The notes under the pieces are model-generated. The model was not told the origin of the DNA and searched no databases. It saw nothing but the letters and a program-made list of their open reading frames with translations. Shown here one piece after another: positions 1-7,982 of a stretch of DNA of 64,000 bases; position 1 is the stretch's first letter; each line of letters starts with the position of its first letter. A program made the position numbers and the translations under genes. Source of the stretch: Myxococcota bacterium (GTDB lineage: Bacteria > Myxococcota_A > UBA796); contig JAQXDW010000141.1 of NCBI GenBank assembly GCA_029251165.1, positions 55,756 through 119,755 of the forward strand, in the 5' to 3' direction.

Positions 1-1
1 A

Positions 2-1159
2 GATGCGCCCACGACCACCGGCAAGAGCGAGGCTGACGACTTCGAGCTGACCAGCAACGCTCCAGACACACCGCTCCGGCGCTGGGGAGTCGTCTCTGTC
101 GCACCCTCTGAGCACCTCATCGTCTATCGACGCGGCCAGCTCGACCCCGCGCTGTGCGGACAGGGCGGACGGTTCTTCAAGCGTCCCTCCGACACCTACG
201 TCGCCATCCCGACGACCCTCAAGGAGGTCTGCTTCCAGGCCAACCAGATCACCGCCGACAACGTCGACGTCCGGATCCGGGGAATGGTGCTCTACCGCAT
301 CGCCGATCCCGTCCGGATCCACCGCCTCATCAACTTCACCCGCCGCCAGCAGGCCGAGGCCAAGCTCGCTCGGGTCATCGCCGACATGTGCCGCTCGACC
401 GCCAAGTGGCTGGTCGCAAACATGGATCTGGCGGAGTGCAACCGTCGCCGCAAGGAAGAGATCGCCGCGATCCTGCGGCGGGAGGTCGAGGGCGTGGTCT
501 CAGAGAGCTGGGGGGTGGAGATCGTCACCATCGATGTCCAGGACGTCTACATCCAGGACGATGCCCTGTTCACCTCGATGCAGGCAGCCTTCAAGGCCGA
601 GCAGTCCCGGCTGGCCAGCCTCGCGCAGCTGGAGAGCCGACAGAGCCTGGAGCGGCGGCGGCTGGAGAGCGAGCGGGCGCTGGAGGAGACCCGGCAGGCG
701 CTGGCGCTGGAGAAGTCCCGACGGGACGCCGACCTGAAGATGGCCCAGCTGGCGCTCGCCCGGAAGAAAGACGAAGCAGAATTCAGCCGCAACCAGCAGC
801 GCACCGAGCAGGCTGCCGCCCTGGCTCAGCAGGAGGCGCTGGCCGAGCAAGCCCTCCGGCGAGAGGCCGCAGCGGCAGCGCTGGAGCTGGCGCGGCTGAA
901 GACAGCGGCGATGGCCCTGCTGAGCGATGAGGAGATCCGGGTGCTGCGCGCGCGCCTGGCGGCAGAGGACTCCGCAGGCCGGGCCAGCCTGGAGCGGCTG
1001 TTCCTCACCGAGTCCCTTCCCGCGCTGGCGGAGACAGTCGGCAAGTCGCTGGAGCAGTCGAAGATGGTGGTCTATCAGGGAGAAGGCGGCGGGCCGGTCC
1101 CGATGGCGCTGTCTGCGGTGCTCGATGTCCTCCAGGAGCGGCTTGCAGGGATCGCGTGA
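2..1159 (+). CDS. Band 7/SPFH domain protein, 5' end outside window
   Basis: The frame is open from the first bases of the window, so the true start lies upstream and only the last 385 residues are seen. The first 100 residues already show band-7 (stomatin/prohibitin-type) features: a segment ending EHLIVYRRGQL, a glycine-rich turn, then a pattern typical of the SPFH core (DNVDVRIRGMVLYRI followed by ADPVRI). After the core comes a long region rich in Glu, Arg, Ala and Gln, roughly window residues 195-310, which should form the coiled coil usual after SPFH domains. SPFH proteins oligomerise at membranes and scaffold proteases or lipid domains; no specific partner is visible here. An internal ATG at 284 exists, but starting there would cut the SPFH domain in half, so the longer frame is preferred. 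Confidence 0.85.
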   Translation, partial: DAPTTTGKSEADDFELTSNAPDTPLRRWGVVSVAPSEHLIVYRRGQLDPALCGQGGRFFKRPSDTYVAIPTTLKEVCFQANQITADNVDVRIRGMVLYRIADPVRIHRLINFTRRQQAEAKLARVIADMCRSTAKWLVANMDLAECNRRRKEEIAAILRREVEGVVSESWGVEIVTIDVQDVYIQDDALFTSMQAAFKAEQSRLASLAQLESRQSLERRRLESERALEETRQALALEKSRRDADLKMAQLALARKKDEAEFSRNQQRTEQAAALAQQEALAEQALRREAAAAALELARLKTAAMALLSDEEIRVLRARLAAEDSAGRASLERLFLTESLPALAETVGKSLEQSKMVVYQGEGGGPVPMALSAVLDVLQERLAGIA

Positions 1160-1227
1160 GGCCAGCGGGACGGTGCGCCCTCCGCTGGGAGCTTCGGAGA
1201 TGAGCTGGCGGATGATAGCCCTGAGAC

Positions 1228-2895
1228 ATGCCCCTCCGTGACCGGCTCCGGCGGCTCCTCCGCCGCCCCGCTGCTGCCCGCTCCCCTGCCCCACCGACAC
1301 CCCGAGCTGCCGTGACCCGCGATCCCGTCCAGATCGTCCTGGACTACCACCACGCCACGATGCACCATCCCCACCGCTACGCACGCGGGCCGGGGTTCAT
1401 GGACTGGGACAGCCAGCCCGATCCTTTCCTTCGGTTCGATGGCGCGCCAGTCCACACCCTGCCGCTGAGCACAGTCGAGACATCGGTGAAGTATGAGTCG
1501 TCCTTCCTGGAAGACCACGTACCGGCAGCACCGATCAGCCTGGCGTCCGTCGCACAGCTCCTCCAGGACAGCCTCGGCCTGTCCGCCTGGAAGCAAGCCG
1601 GCGAGGCGACGTGGGCGCTGCGGGTCAATCCTTCCAGCGGAAACCTCCACCCCACCGAGGGCTACCTGCTCGCCGGGTCCATCGACGGACTGCACGACGA
1701 CGCGGCGGTCTACCACTACGCTCCCCACGAGCACGCCTTAGAGCGTCGCCGGAGCCTGCCGGCCGACGGGCTGCCGCCGGGGTGTGTCCTGATCGGGCTC
1801 TCCTCGATCCCGATCCGGGAGTCGTGGAAGTACGGGGAGCGGGCGTTTCGGTACTGCCAGCACGACGTCGGACACGCCATCGCAGCAGTGAGCATCGCGG
1901 CGGCAGGGCTGGGGTGGCGGTGTCGGCTGGTGGACGGCCTCGCCGATGCAGACCTCGCAGTCCTGCTGGGGCTGGGCGGAGCGGGACCAGAGGCCGAGCA
2001 TCCCGACGCCCTGCTGCTGATCGGCCCAAGCCTTCCCGACTGGGATCCGGCGGGACTGCGGGGCACCGCGCCGCTGCTGGGGAGCGCGCTTCCGCTGGCG
2101 ACAGCGCACCAGCAGTGGCGGATCATCGACGCCGTCGCCGAGGCCACTGCCGGCACCATCGCCCGCCCCGCAGCGCCGCGTGCGGACAACCCCTGCCTCG
2201 ACACCTCCCCCTCTCCGCTCGCCCTCCGCGCGATCATCCACCAGCGCCGCAGCGCCGTAGACATGGACGGCCGCACCGGGATCACTGCCGATTCGTTCTT
2301 TCAGATCCTCGCCCGGCTGATGCCTGGAGCGGGTCAGGTCCCGGTCTCCACCCTGTCCGCAGAGCCGCTGGTCGAGCTGGCCCTGTTCGTACACCGGGTC
2401 CAGGGCGTGTCGCCGGGGCTGTACCTGCTGTCTCGCAATGCCGCCCGACTCGAAGCGCTAAGAGAATCGATGTCAGCGGACTTTGCGTGGTCCCCCGTCG
2501 CAGAGGCTCCAGACGGAATGCCGCTGTACCGGCTGAAGGACGGCGACTGTCGGGGGATCGCTTCCGGGCTCAGCTGCGGACAGGCCATTGCAGGAGAGGG
2601 CTGCTTTGCCGTGGCGATGCTGGCATGGCTTGAGCCCGCACTCCGAGCACACGGACCGGGAATGTACCGACACCTGCACTGGGAGGCTGGCCTGCTGGGG
2701 CAGGTGCTGTACCTGGAGGCAGAGGCCACCGGGATCCGCGGGACCGGGATCGGCTGCTTCTTCGATGCCGACACCCACCGCTTTCTTGGCATCAAGACCC
2801 CCATCCTGCGCGACCTGTACCACTTCACCCTCGGCGGTCCGGTCGAAGACACCCGGCTCCAGACCCTGCCCCCCTACACACACCTCCGTCGGTGA
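1228..2895 (+). CDS. SagB/ThcOx-type nitroreductase-fold dehydrogenase, two-domain
   Basis: This 555-residue protein has two nitroreductase-fold halves. The first carries the SagB/ThcOx-like segment RVNPSSGNLHPTEGYLL near residue 132. The second begins near residue 330 with LRAIIHQRRSAVDMDG, matching the FMN-binding opening (RRSxR-like) of the family. SagB/ThcOx enzymes are FMN-dependent and oxidise thiazolines or oxazolines in ribosomal peptides, but many genomic relatives stand alone with unknown substrates. No cyclodehydratase (YcaO), precursor peptide or exporter is next to it, so a role in peptide modification is not supported. It starts 68 bases after the SPFH gene on the same strand and may be cotranscribed. 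The ATG at 1228 has no strong ribosome binding site. Confidence 0.8.
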   Translation: MPLRDRLRRLLRRPAAARSPAPPTPRAAVTRDPVQIVLDYHHATMHHPHRYARGPGFMDWDSQPDPFLRFDGAPVHTLPLSTVETSVKYESSFLEDHVPAAPISLASVAQLLQDSLGLSAWKQAGEATWALRVNPSSGNLHPTEGYLLAGSIDGLHDDAAVYHYAPHEHALERRRSLPADGLPPGCVLIGLSSIPIRESWKYGERAFRYCQHDVGHAIAAVSIAAAGLGWRCRLVDGLADADLAVLLGLGGAGPEAEHPDALLLIGPSLPDWDPAGLRGTAPLLGSALPLATAHQQWRIIDAVAEATAGTIARPAAPRADNPCLDTSPSPLALRAIIHQRRSAVDMDGRTGITADSFFQILARLMPGAGQVPVSTLSAEPLVELALFVHRVQGVSPGLYLLSRNAARLEALRESMSADFAWSPVAEAPDGMPLYRLKDGDCRGIASGLSCGQAIAGEGCFAVAMLAWLEPALRAHGPGMYRHLHWEAGLLGQVLYLEAEATGIRGTGIGCFFDADTHRFLGIKTPILRDLYHFTLGGPVEDTRLQTLPPYTHLRR

Positions 2896-2924
2896 GCCGT
2901 GACGTCAGACGCCCCCGCTGAGAG

Positions 2925-3521
2925 CTACTCGTTCTCTGCCACCCAGGCTGCAATCTCCGCAGGGGTGTAGTAGGTCTCCTGCTTCTCCTGGAGGTCCTCC
3001 TCGGGGATGTGGGCATAGACCCACTCCCGGTAGGCGCTCAGGCCCGCCGCACAGCCGGACTCCAGGGCATACTCGTCGGTCTGCTTCTCGTAGTCGGAGA
3101 TGTCGTCGCCGCTGGCGTACCACAGGCCGAATTCGACCAGCGCATCGGCCTCCAGCGCGGTGTAGTCAAGCACATGCTTCAGCTCGTGGACCAGGATCGC
3201 GCCGACCGCCATGCGATCGGGCGGATCAGCGAACAGGACGGGGCTGTAGAGCACCCGGTAGTCACGCTCCAGGGGCGCCTCAGAGATGGTGGCGAGGTCG
3301 AGATTGGCGACGAAGTAGCTGTCCGCGCTCTCCATCGTGCCCACCTCCAGGCTCAGCGCGCCGAGGGTCGGGAAGAACCCCGCGCGGGCAGACGCCACCA
3401 AGGCGACGATGTCCGCCTCGGTCGCTGGAGCGGAGCCCGAGAACCGCTCGGTGCAGGTCAGCGGTGCCGGCGCAGCGGAGTCCTCACCGCGGCCACAGGC
3501 CAGCAGCATCAGCAGCAGCAT
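2925..3521 (-). CDS. Small lipoprotein with HExxH zinc-protease motif
   Basis: The ATG at 3521 is preceded by GGAGG at good spacing and gives a 198-residue protein starting MLLLMLLAC, a very short signal with lipobox LLAC and lipidated Cys9. Residues 112-116 are HELKH, an HExxH zinc-protease motif. It is followed by QTDEYALESGC with Glu150, a plausible third metal ligand as in gluzincin-like proteins. I do not recognise the family; a metallopeptidase or a metal-binding relic are both possible. The start codon lies 28 bases after the stop of the AcrVA2-like gene, so the two are probably cotranscribed. An in-frame upstream start at 3638 is rejected because it would overlap that gene and bury the signal sequence. 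Confidence 0.6.
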   Translation of the reverse strand: MLLLMLLACGRGEDSAAPAPLTCTERFSGSAPATEADIVALVASARAGFFPTLGALSLEVGTMESADSYFVANLDLATISEAPLERDYRVLYSPVLFADPPDRMAVGAILVHELKHVLDYTALEADALVEFGLWYASGDDISDYEKQTDEYALESGCAAGLSAYREWVYAHIPEEDLQEKQETYYTPAEIAAWVAENE

Positions 3522-3549
3522 CGTGCCTCCGGTGCTGAGGGCACCCAGA

Positions 3550-4374
3550 TCAGCCTGCAATCCAGCGGAGCACGCCGTCGCTGTGCTGCCACTGTCCGGC
3601 ATCGGGAGACTCTGAGAGGGCCGCTCCGGTCTGCTCACCGACGTACCGGACCGCAGGCTTGCTCGGCGGGTAGAGGCGGGGGCCGAGGCGGCGGGTCTTG
3701 CGAGCGACGGGGCGGGACAGGGGCCAGTCTCCGGCGACCTCGGGGCTGCCGCAGAGGTACAGCAGCAGCGACAGGCGCGCCGCGATGAGGCTGCGCATCA
3801 TCGACGCCACCCGGTGGTGGGCCGTCGGATCGACGCCGGGACGGGGGCGCTCGCGGCCGATGGTGGCGAGACCATCGGCGACGGTGCCGTCGTCGGGCAG
3901 CGCCATCGCAGTGGGGATGAGGCGATCGTTGATGTCGATGAGCAGCCACAGCTCGGTGCGCCTGCCCTCGCGCCGCCCGAGGTCGTGATCGAGGGTCGCG
4001 AAGAACCCAGGGCTGCCCGGAAGCTGCGGGGTCTCGACGTAGACCGACCACTCCGGGAGGTCCCTCAGGACAGCGGCCGGGACCACATCCGAGAGCGGGG
4101 TGGCGAGCAGCGCAGCGGAGAGGCGCTGCTCGAAGCGGTAGGTCCCCTGCGCGGCACGCCAGGCACCAAGCGTGATGAGCCGAGCAGGATCACCGGGCCG
4201 GTGGTCGGGAGCGAGGCGGCGCAGCCAGGTGCGCATGGCGTCGACCGGGACAAAGCAGAAGTCCGGCCAGTCCACCATCCCGTCGCTCCCGCGTCGGGCA
4301 CGGACCTCGTCGAGGTACTTCCATGCGTCGGAGTGCTCCGCGCTGGCGATGGTCAGGTGCTGCTGTGGGGTCAT
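3550..4374 (-). CDS. AcrVA2-like protein with shortened C-terminus
   Basis: The ATG at 4374 follows AAGGGG and gives 274 residues. Compared from memory with the Moraxella AcrVA2 anti-CRISPR protein, three landmarks fall in the same order: GAWRAAQGTYRFEQ (AcrVA2 has GAWRNTLGIY), LPEWSVYVE (AcrVA2 LPDWCVYVD), and PPSKPAVRYVGEQTGAAL (AcrVA2 PSEPFIYQIGERLGG). A hydrophobic helix containing LLLYLCGSPEV also matches LLWLCVAEPDI. AcrVA2 lowers Cas12a levels by triggering decay of its mRNA. Many chromosomal homologues of unknown function exist, and no cas12a is visible here. The histidine/tryptophan-rich tail expected after the last motif is missing; the protein ends 18 residues after SESPDAG. It sits between a lipid-metabolism operon and a lipoprotein gene. 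Confidence 0.55.
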   Translation of the reverse strand: MTPQQHLTIASAEHSDAWKYLDEVRARRGSDGMVDWPDFCFVPVDAMRTWLRRLAPDHRPGDPARLITLGAWRAAQGTYRFEQRLSAALLATPLSDVVPAAVLRDLPEWSVYVETPQLPGSPGFFATLDHDLGRREGRRTELWLLIDINDRLIPTAMALPDDGTVADGLATIGRERPRPGVDPTAHHRVASMMRSLIAARLSLLLYLCGSPEVAGDWPLSRPVARKTRRLGPRLYPPSKPAVRYVGEQTGAALSESPDAGQWQHSDGVLRWIAG

Positions 4375-4479
4375 GCGGGCCCCTTTATGCGATCGAAGCC
4401 GGGGTCGCCTACCCGGAGCCGAAGCCAGAGGCACCGCAGCACACGCCCCCGCACGCTCCAGCAGGACCGCCGAGGCGGC

Positions 4480-5769
4480 TCACACGCCCTCCAGCACCGC
4501 GGCAGCCCCGAGTCCACCCGCCGCGCAGATGCCCAGCAGCGCCGTGCCGCCGCCGCGTCGGTGCAGCTCGTTTGCCATGGTCGTGACCATGCGCGCACCG
4601 GTTCCAGCAAACGGATGCCCCAGCGCAAGGGAGCCGCCGTAGACGTTGAGGCGCTCGATGTCGACCTGCCCGACCGCCGCAGAGCGGCCCAGGCGGTGCT
4701 TCGCGAAGTGGTCAGAGGCGAGCGCCTTGAGCACACAGAGAACCTGAGCCGCAAAGGCCTCGTGGATGTCCACCAGGTCGATGTCCGCCAGGGTCAGCCC
4801 GGCCTGATCCAGCGCCCGTGGCATCGCAAGAGCGGGGCCGATGAGCAGCTGATCTGCCGGGTCTACACCGACATACGACCAGCTCCGAATCGCGGCGAGC
4901 GGCGTGAGCCCGAGGGCCGCGGCCTTCTCCTCGCTCATCAGCAGGACCGCCCCGGCACCATCGGTGAGGGTGGAGGAATTGCCGGCGGTCAGGGTGCCGT
5001 CCTTTGCGAACACCGGACGAAGGGTGGCGAGCTTCTCGAGCTTGGTGTCTGGCCGGATGATGCCATCCGCAGAGACGCCAGCCACCTCGACCAGCTCTCG
5101 GTCAAAGACGCCGGATGCTGCTGCGGCGGCCGCCCGGTGGTGAGAGCGTGCAGCGAGGGCGTCCTGATCGGCGCGGGAGATCTCATTGCGGCGGGCCATG
5201 TCCTCGGCCGCCTCGCCCATCAGCTGACCGGTGGAGCGCTCTGCGATGCGGGGCGCCTTCGGCAGCAGCTCCCGGAAGGGCGCGAGCTGGCCGGCGACCC
5301 CTAGCCAGTCGGAGAAGCCGCCGCCCTTGCCCAGCACCAAGGGCGCGAGGGCCTGGATGAGGTGAGACGGCAGCGGGACCTCAGCGTTGCTGGTGGAGTC
5401 TCCGCCGCCAGCGATGACCACGTCGGACTCTCCCCGCTCGATGGCGGCGGCCGCCAGGGTGATCGCCTGGAGCCCCGAGGCACAGGCCCGAGAGACGGTC
5501 ATCGCCTCAACCGTCGGGGGCAGGCCGACATCGAGGGCGATCTCGCGGCCGACGTTGGGAGAGGCGGTGGGCAGGATGACCCCGCCCCAGACCACCGAGT
5601 CGATCTCGCTGCGGGAGACACCGGTAGCGGCGAGCAGCCCCTTGACTGCAGAGACGCCGAGGCCGATGGTGTCGACCTGCATGAACGTGCCGAACGCGCG
5701 GACGAACGGAGTGCGTACACCGCCGACGATGACCGCCCGACGCGGAGGGGTGTTGATGGCATAGGGCAT
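4480..5769 (-). CDS. Thiolase, acetyl-CoA C-acyltransferase (FadI/FadA type)
   Basis: This is a 429-residue thiolase. The nucleophile is Cys96 in SRACASGLQA. The C-terminal catalytic blocks are present: DIHEAFAAQVL, YGGSLALGHPFAGTGAR with the conserved His, and GICAAGGLGAA with the acid/base Cys. Thiolases cleave 3-ketoacyl-CoA in beta-oxidation or condense acetyl-CoA. The length and GHPFAGTGAR motif fit the FadI/trifunctional type better than the short biosynthetic type. It starts three bases after the stop of the FabG-like gene, with GGAG inside that gene's end, so translation is probably coupled. Pairing with a high-molecular-weight FabG recalls the fabG4-fadA2 pair of mycobacteria. Confidence 0.93.
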   Translation of the reverse strand: MPYAINTPPRRAVIVGGVRTPFVRAFGTFMQVDTIGLGVSAVKGLLAATGVSRSEIDSVVWGGVILPTASPNVGREIALDVGLPPTVEAMTVSRACASGLQAITLAAAAIERGESDVVIAGGGDSTSNAEVPLPSHLIQALAPLVLGKGGGFSDWLGVAGQLAPFRELLPKAPRIAERSTGQLMGEAAEDMARRNEISRADQDALAARSHHRAAAAAASGVFDRELVEVAGVSADGIIRPDTKLEKLATLRPVFAKDGTLTAGNSSTLTDGAGAVLLMSEEKAAALGLTPLAAIRSWSYVGVDPADQLLIGPALAMPRALDQAGLTLADIDLVDIHEAFAAQVLCVLKALASDHFAKHRLGRSAAVGQVDIERLNVYGGSLALGHPFAGTGARMVTTMANELHRRGGGTALLGICAAGGLGAAAVLEGV

Positions 5770-5772
5770 CTG

Positions 5773-7170
5773 TCAGGCTCCCAGGAAGCTGCCACCGCAG
5801 GCACGCATGACCTGGCCGGTGAGGCCGACCGCGCCGGGGGTGGACAAGAAGGTGATGAGCTCGGCAATGTCAACGGGCTGGCCGCCCTGCGCGAGTGCAG
5901 AGAGGCGACGACCCGCCTCGCGGGTTCCCGCCGGGATCGCAGCGGTCATTGCCGTCTCGACAAAACCTGGGGCGACCGCGTTGATGGTGATCCCCTTCTC
6001 GGCAAGCTGGGGTGCGAGGTGGCGAACCAGCCCGATGAGGCCGGCCTTGGAGGCCGCATAGTTGGTCTGGCCCAGGTTACCGGCGATCCCGGCGATGGAA
6101 GAGAGCATGACAACACGCCCGCCCTCTCGCAGGGTTCCCGACAACAGCGCCTCGGTGATCGCCATCGGCGCGCTCAGGTTGACCGCCACCGTCAGTCCCC
6201 ACTCCGCCTCGGTCATCTTGCCCAGGGTGCGGTCTCGGGTGACCCCGGCGTTGTGGACCACGATGTCGACCCCGCCGGCATACTCGTGGAGGAAGTTGAC
6301 GATGCGGCTGGGGGCATCCTCTGCGGTGACGTCCAGCGCCAGCGCCACACCGCCCAGCTCCGCAGCCAGAGGCTCGATGGCATCCGGAGCCCGATCCAGC
6401 AGCACCACCCGAGCCCCCTCGGCGGCCATGCGCCGCGCGATCTGAGCGCCGATGCCCCGGGCCGCACCGGTGACCAGGGCGACCTTGCCGTCAAGCGGGG
6501 TCGGGCCGGGCGCGACGATCTCGCCGGAGACGTCCGAAGTGAGGGCAAACGGCTGCCCGGTGATGAACGCCGAGCGCGGCGAGAGCAAGAAGCGCAGCAA
6601 GGGCTCCAGGCGCGCCTCCGCACCGATGCCGACTCGGATGAGATTGGCGGTCGCGCCCTTGCGACCGACCTCCTTGGCGACGCTCTTGACGAAGCCCTCC
6701 AGCGCTGCGGCAGCGGCAGCCTGGGCCGGTCCCCAGTCTCCGGCATGGCCGAGGACCACCACCCGTCCGCAGCGGGCCAGTCGGCGGATGTGGGGCTGGA
6801 AGAAGTCTCGCAGCGCGCTCAGATCCGCTGGTGTCGACATTCCTGTGCCGTCAAAGATGAGGCAGTCAGGCCGATCCGACTCTCCGAGCACCACCACCGG
6901 CTGCCCCCACGCCTCCGCGACCCCGACATAGGCGTCCTGCGCATCAGGGGGCGGACAGATCGAGGCGCCCGCCCGGCCCAGGCAGACCGCAATGGCGTCA
7001 TGCAGCGCCCCACCGGGAGCACCGCCGACCACGGCAATTCGCCCCGACAGCGGTCGAGATGCCAGCGCACCGTCTCCGCGCCGAAGCGACTCGGGGAGCG
7101 GGATGGGAAGGACAGAGAGCATGCGCCGTGCCGCGGCATTCTGGCCGAGGCTGATGAGGTAATCACCCAT
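5773..7170 (-). CDS. High-molecular-weight FabG-type 3-oxoacyl reductase
   Basis: The 465-residue protein starts at an ATG that overlaps the TetR stop (ATGGGTGA). The N-terminal ~210 residues form a degenerate Rossmann-like domain lacking the SDR glycine motif and catalytic triad. The C-terminal half is a complete short-chain dehydrogenase: VALVTGAARGIG for cofactor binding, HNAG, a catalytic Ser in MLSSIAG, then NYAASKAG with catalytic Tyr and Lys, and a C-terminal PGFVETAM segment. This is the layout of high-molecular-weight FabG proteins, which reduce 3-oxoacyl-CoA or -ACP, often of long chain length. A longer start at 7266 would run into the TetR gene and is rejected. With the downstream thiolase it suggests fatty acid degradation or remodelling under TetR control. 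Confidence 0.92.
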   Translation of the reverse strand: MGDYLISLGQNAAARRMLSVLPIPLPESLRRGDGALASRPLSGRIAVVGGAPGGALHDAIAVCLGRAGASICPPPDAQDAYVGVAEAWGQPVVVLGESDRPDCLIFDGTGMSTPADLSALRDFFQPHIRRLARCGRVVVLGHAGDWGPAQAAAAAALEGFVKSVAKEVGRKGATANLIRVGIGAEARLEPLLRFLLSPRSAFITGQPFALTSDVSGEIVAPGPTPLDGKVALVTGAARGIGAQIARRMAAEGARVVLLDRAPDAIEPLAAELGGVALALDVTAEDAPSRIVNFLHEYAGGVDIVVHNAGVTRDRTLGKMTEAEWGLTVAVNLSAPMAITEALLSGTLREGGRVVMLSSIAGIAGNLGQTNYAASKAGLIGLVRHLAPQLAEKGITINAVAPGFVETAMTAAIPAGTREAGRRLSALAQGGQPVDIAELITFLSTPGAVGLTGQVMRACGGSFLGA

Positions 7171-7777
7171 GTTCAGGGGCCTCCAGGGGGGGAGTAAACA
7201 GGCTGACCCGAGCGATCCGAACCAGCTCCGCGCGACGATGTGCGGGCGCATCCTCGGAGAACACACCAGACAGACCAGCGGCAGAGAAGCCGGCGACGGC
7301 CATCGTGATCACCCAGAAGATCCAGGCCTCGGGATCCAGGTCGGCGTAGATGATCCCCTCCCGCTGTCCGCGTCGAATCGTGCTGCTGACCAGACCGATC
7401 CAGGGAGAGAGGTGGGCCGACAGCAGGCTGCGCAGCGCGTCCGGGCGATCGAGCATCTCCCGCCACAGCAGCCGCGCACGATCCGGATCAGCCTCGAAGA
7501 ACCCGATGACCTCCGTCAGCGTGCTCTCGAAGCGGTTCTCACCGGTGGTCGCAGCGGTCATGACCTGAGGCACCACATCCCCCCACCGTGACAGCAGGCT
7601 CTCCAGGACAGCATCTCGAAGCAGGGCCTTGGAGGAGAAGTGGTACAGCAGAGAAGGCTTCCGAATTCCGACAGCCTCGGAGATGGCCTGTACAGAGGTT
7701 CCCTCGTACCCGCGACGGGCGAACAGGTGGGTGGCTTCCGTCAAAATCCGCTGGCGCATCTCAGACATTGGAGACAC
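7163..7777 (-). CDS. TetR-family transcriptional regulator
   Basis: This is a 204-residue TetR protein. The N-terminal helix-turn-helix is typical: RILTEATHLFARRGYEGTSV, then AISEAVGIRKPSLLYHFSSK. The ligand domain is not family-diagnostic. It is the first gene of an operon with the FabG-like and thiolase genes, whose first start codon overlaps its stop. An imperfect inverted repeat at 7800-7813, just upstream of the start, is the likely autoregulatory operator. By analogy with other TetR genes leading fatty acid operons, an acyl-CoA ligand is plausible but not shown by the sequence. Confidence 0.92.
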   Translation of the reverse strand: MSPMSEMRQRILTEATHLFARRGYEGTSVQAISEAVGIRKPSLLYHFSSKALLRDAVLESLLSRWGDVVPQVMTAATTGENRFESTLTEVIGFFEADPDRARLLWREMLDRPDALRSLLSAHLSPWIGLVSSTIRRGQREGIIYADLDPEAWIFWVITMAVAGFSAAGLSGVFSEDAPAHRRAELVRIARVSLFTPPLEAPEHG

Positions 7778-7799
7778 CTACCACGCGCTCGGGATTTGT

Positions 7800-7813
7800 C
7801 TACCAAATGGTAG
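7800..7813. promoter_or_regulatory. Putative TetR operator CTACCAAATGGTAG
   Basis: Six-base arms CTACCA and TGGTAG flank a two-base centre, 23 bases upstream of the TetR start. A further CTACCA half-site lies at 7778-7783. On the minus strand a TTGACC element (7834-7839 on the given strand) lies just upstream and could be the -35 box, which would put the repeat over the core promoter. The operator role is inferred from position and symmetry. Confidence 0.5.
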
Positions 7814-7879
7814 GCAGAGAGTAAGTCGCTATGGGTCAACATTGGTCTGAGCTGAAACTCATGCCTGCTTGTGTGACCG

Positions 7880-7892
7880 CCTCTTAAAGAGG
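7880..7892. promoter_or_regulatory. Inverted repeat CCTCTTAAAGAGG in divergent intergenic region
   Basis: A perfect 13-base palindrome (six-base arms around one A) lies in the AT-rich 205-base gap between the TetR gene and the first MopE/FG-GAP lipoprotein gene, about 90 bases upstream of the latter. It could be a regulator site for the lipoprotein operon. No clear sigma-70 boxes could be assigned with it. Confidence 0.3.
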
Positions 7893-7982
7893 AACCGATC
7901 TTAGAGAGGCACCGAAATCCATTCCAATCCCAGGTGAAACTCTGGTAAATCTCTCTGGACGATTTAAAACCTGGGAGAAGAC

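Noticed and set aside
5362..7197. A 611-codon plus-strand frame opposite the FabG and thiolase genes.
   Set aside because: Asp/Arg/Gly-rich shadow without domains; the minus-strand genes have complete active sites.
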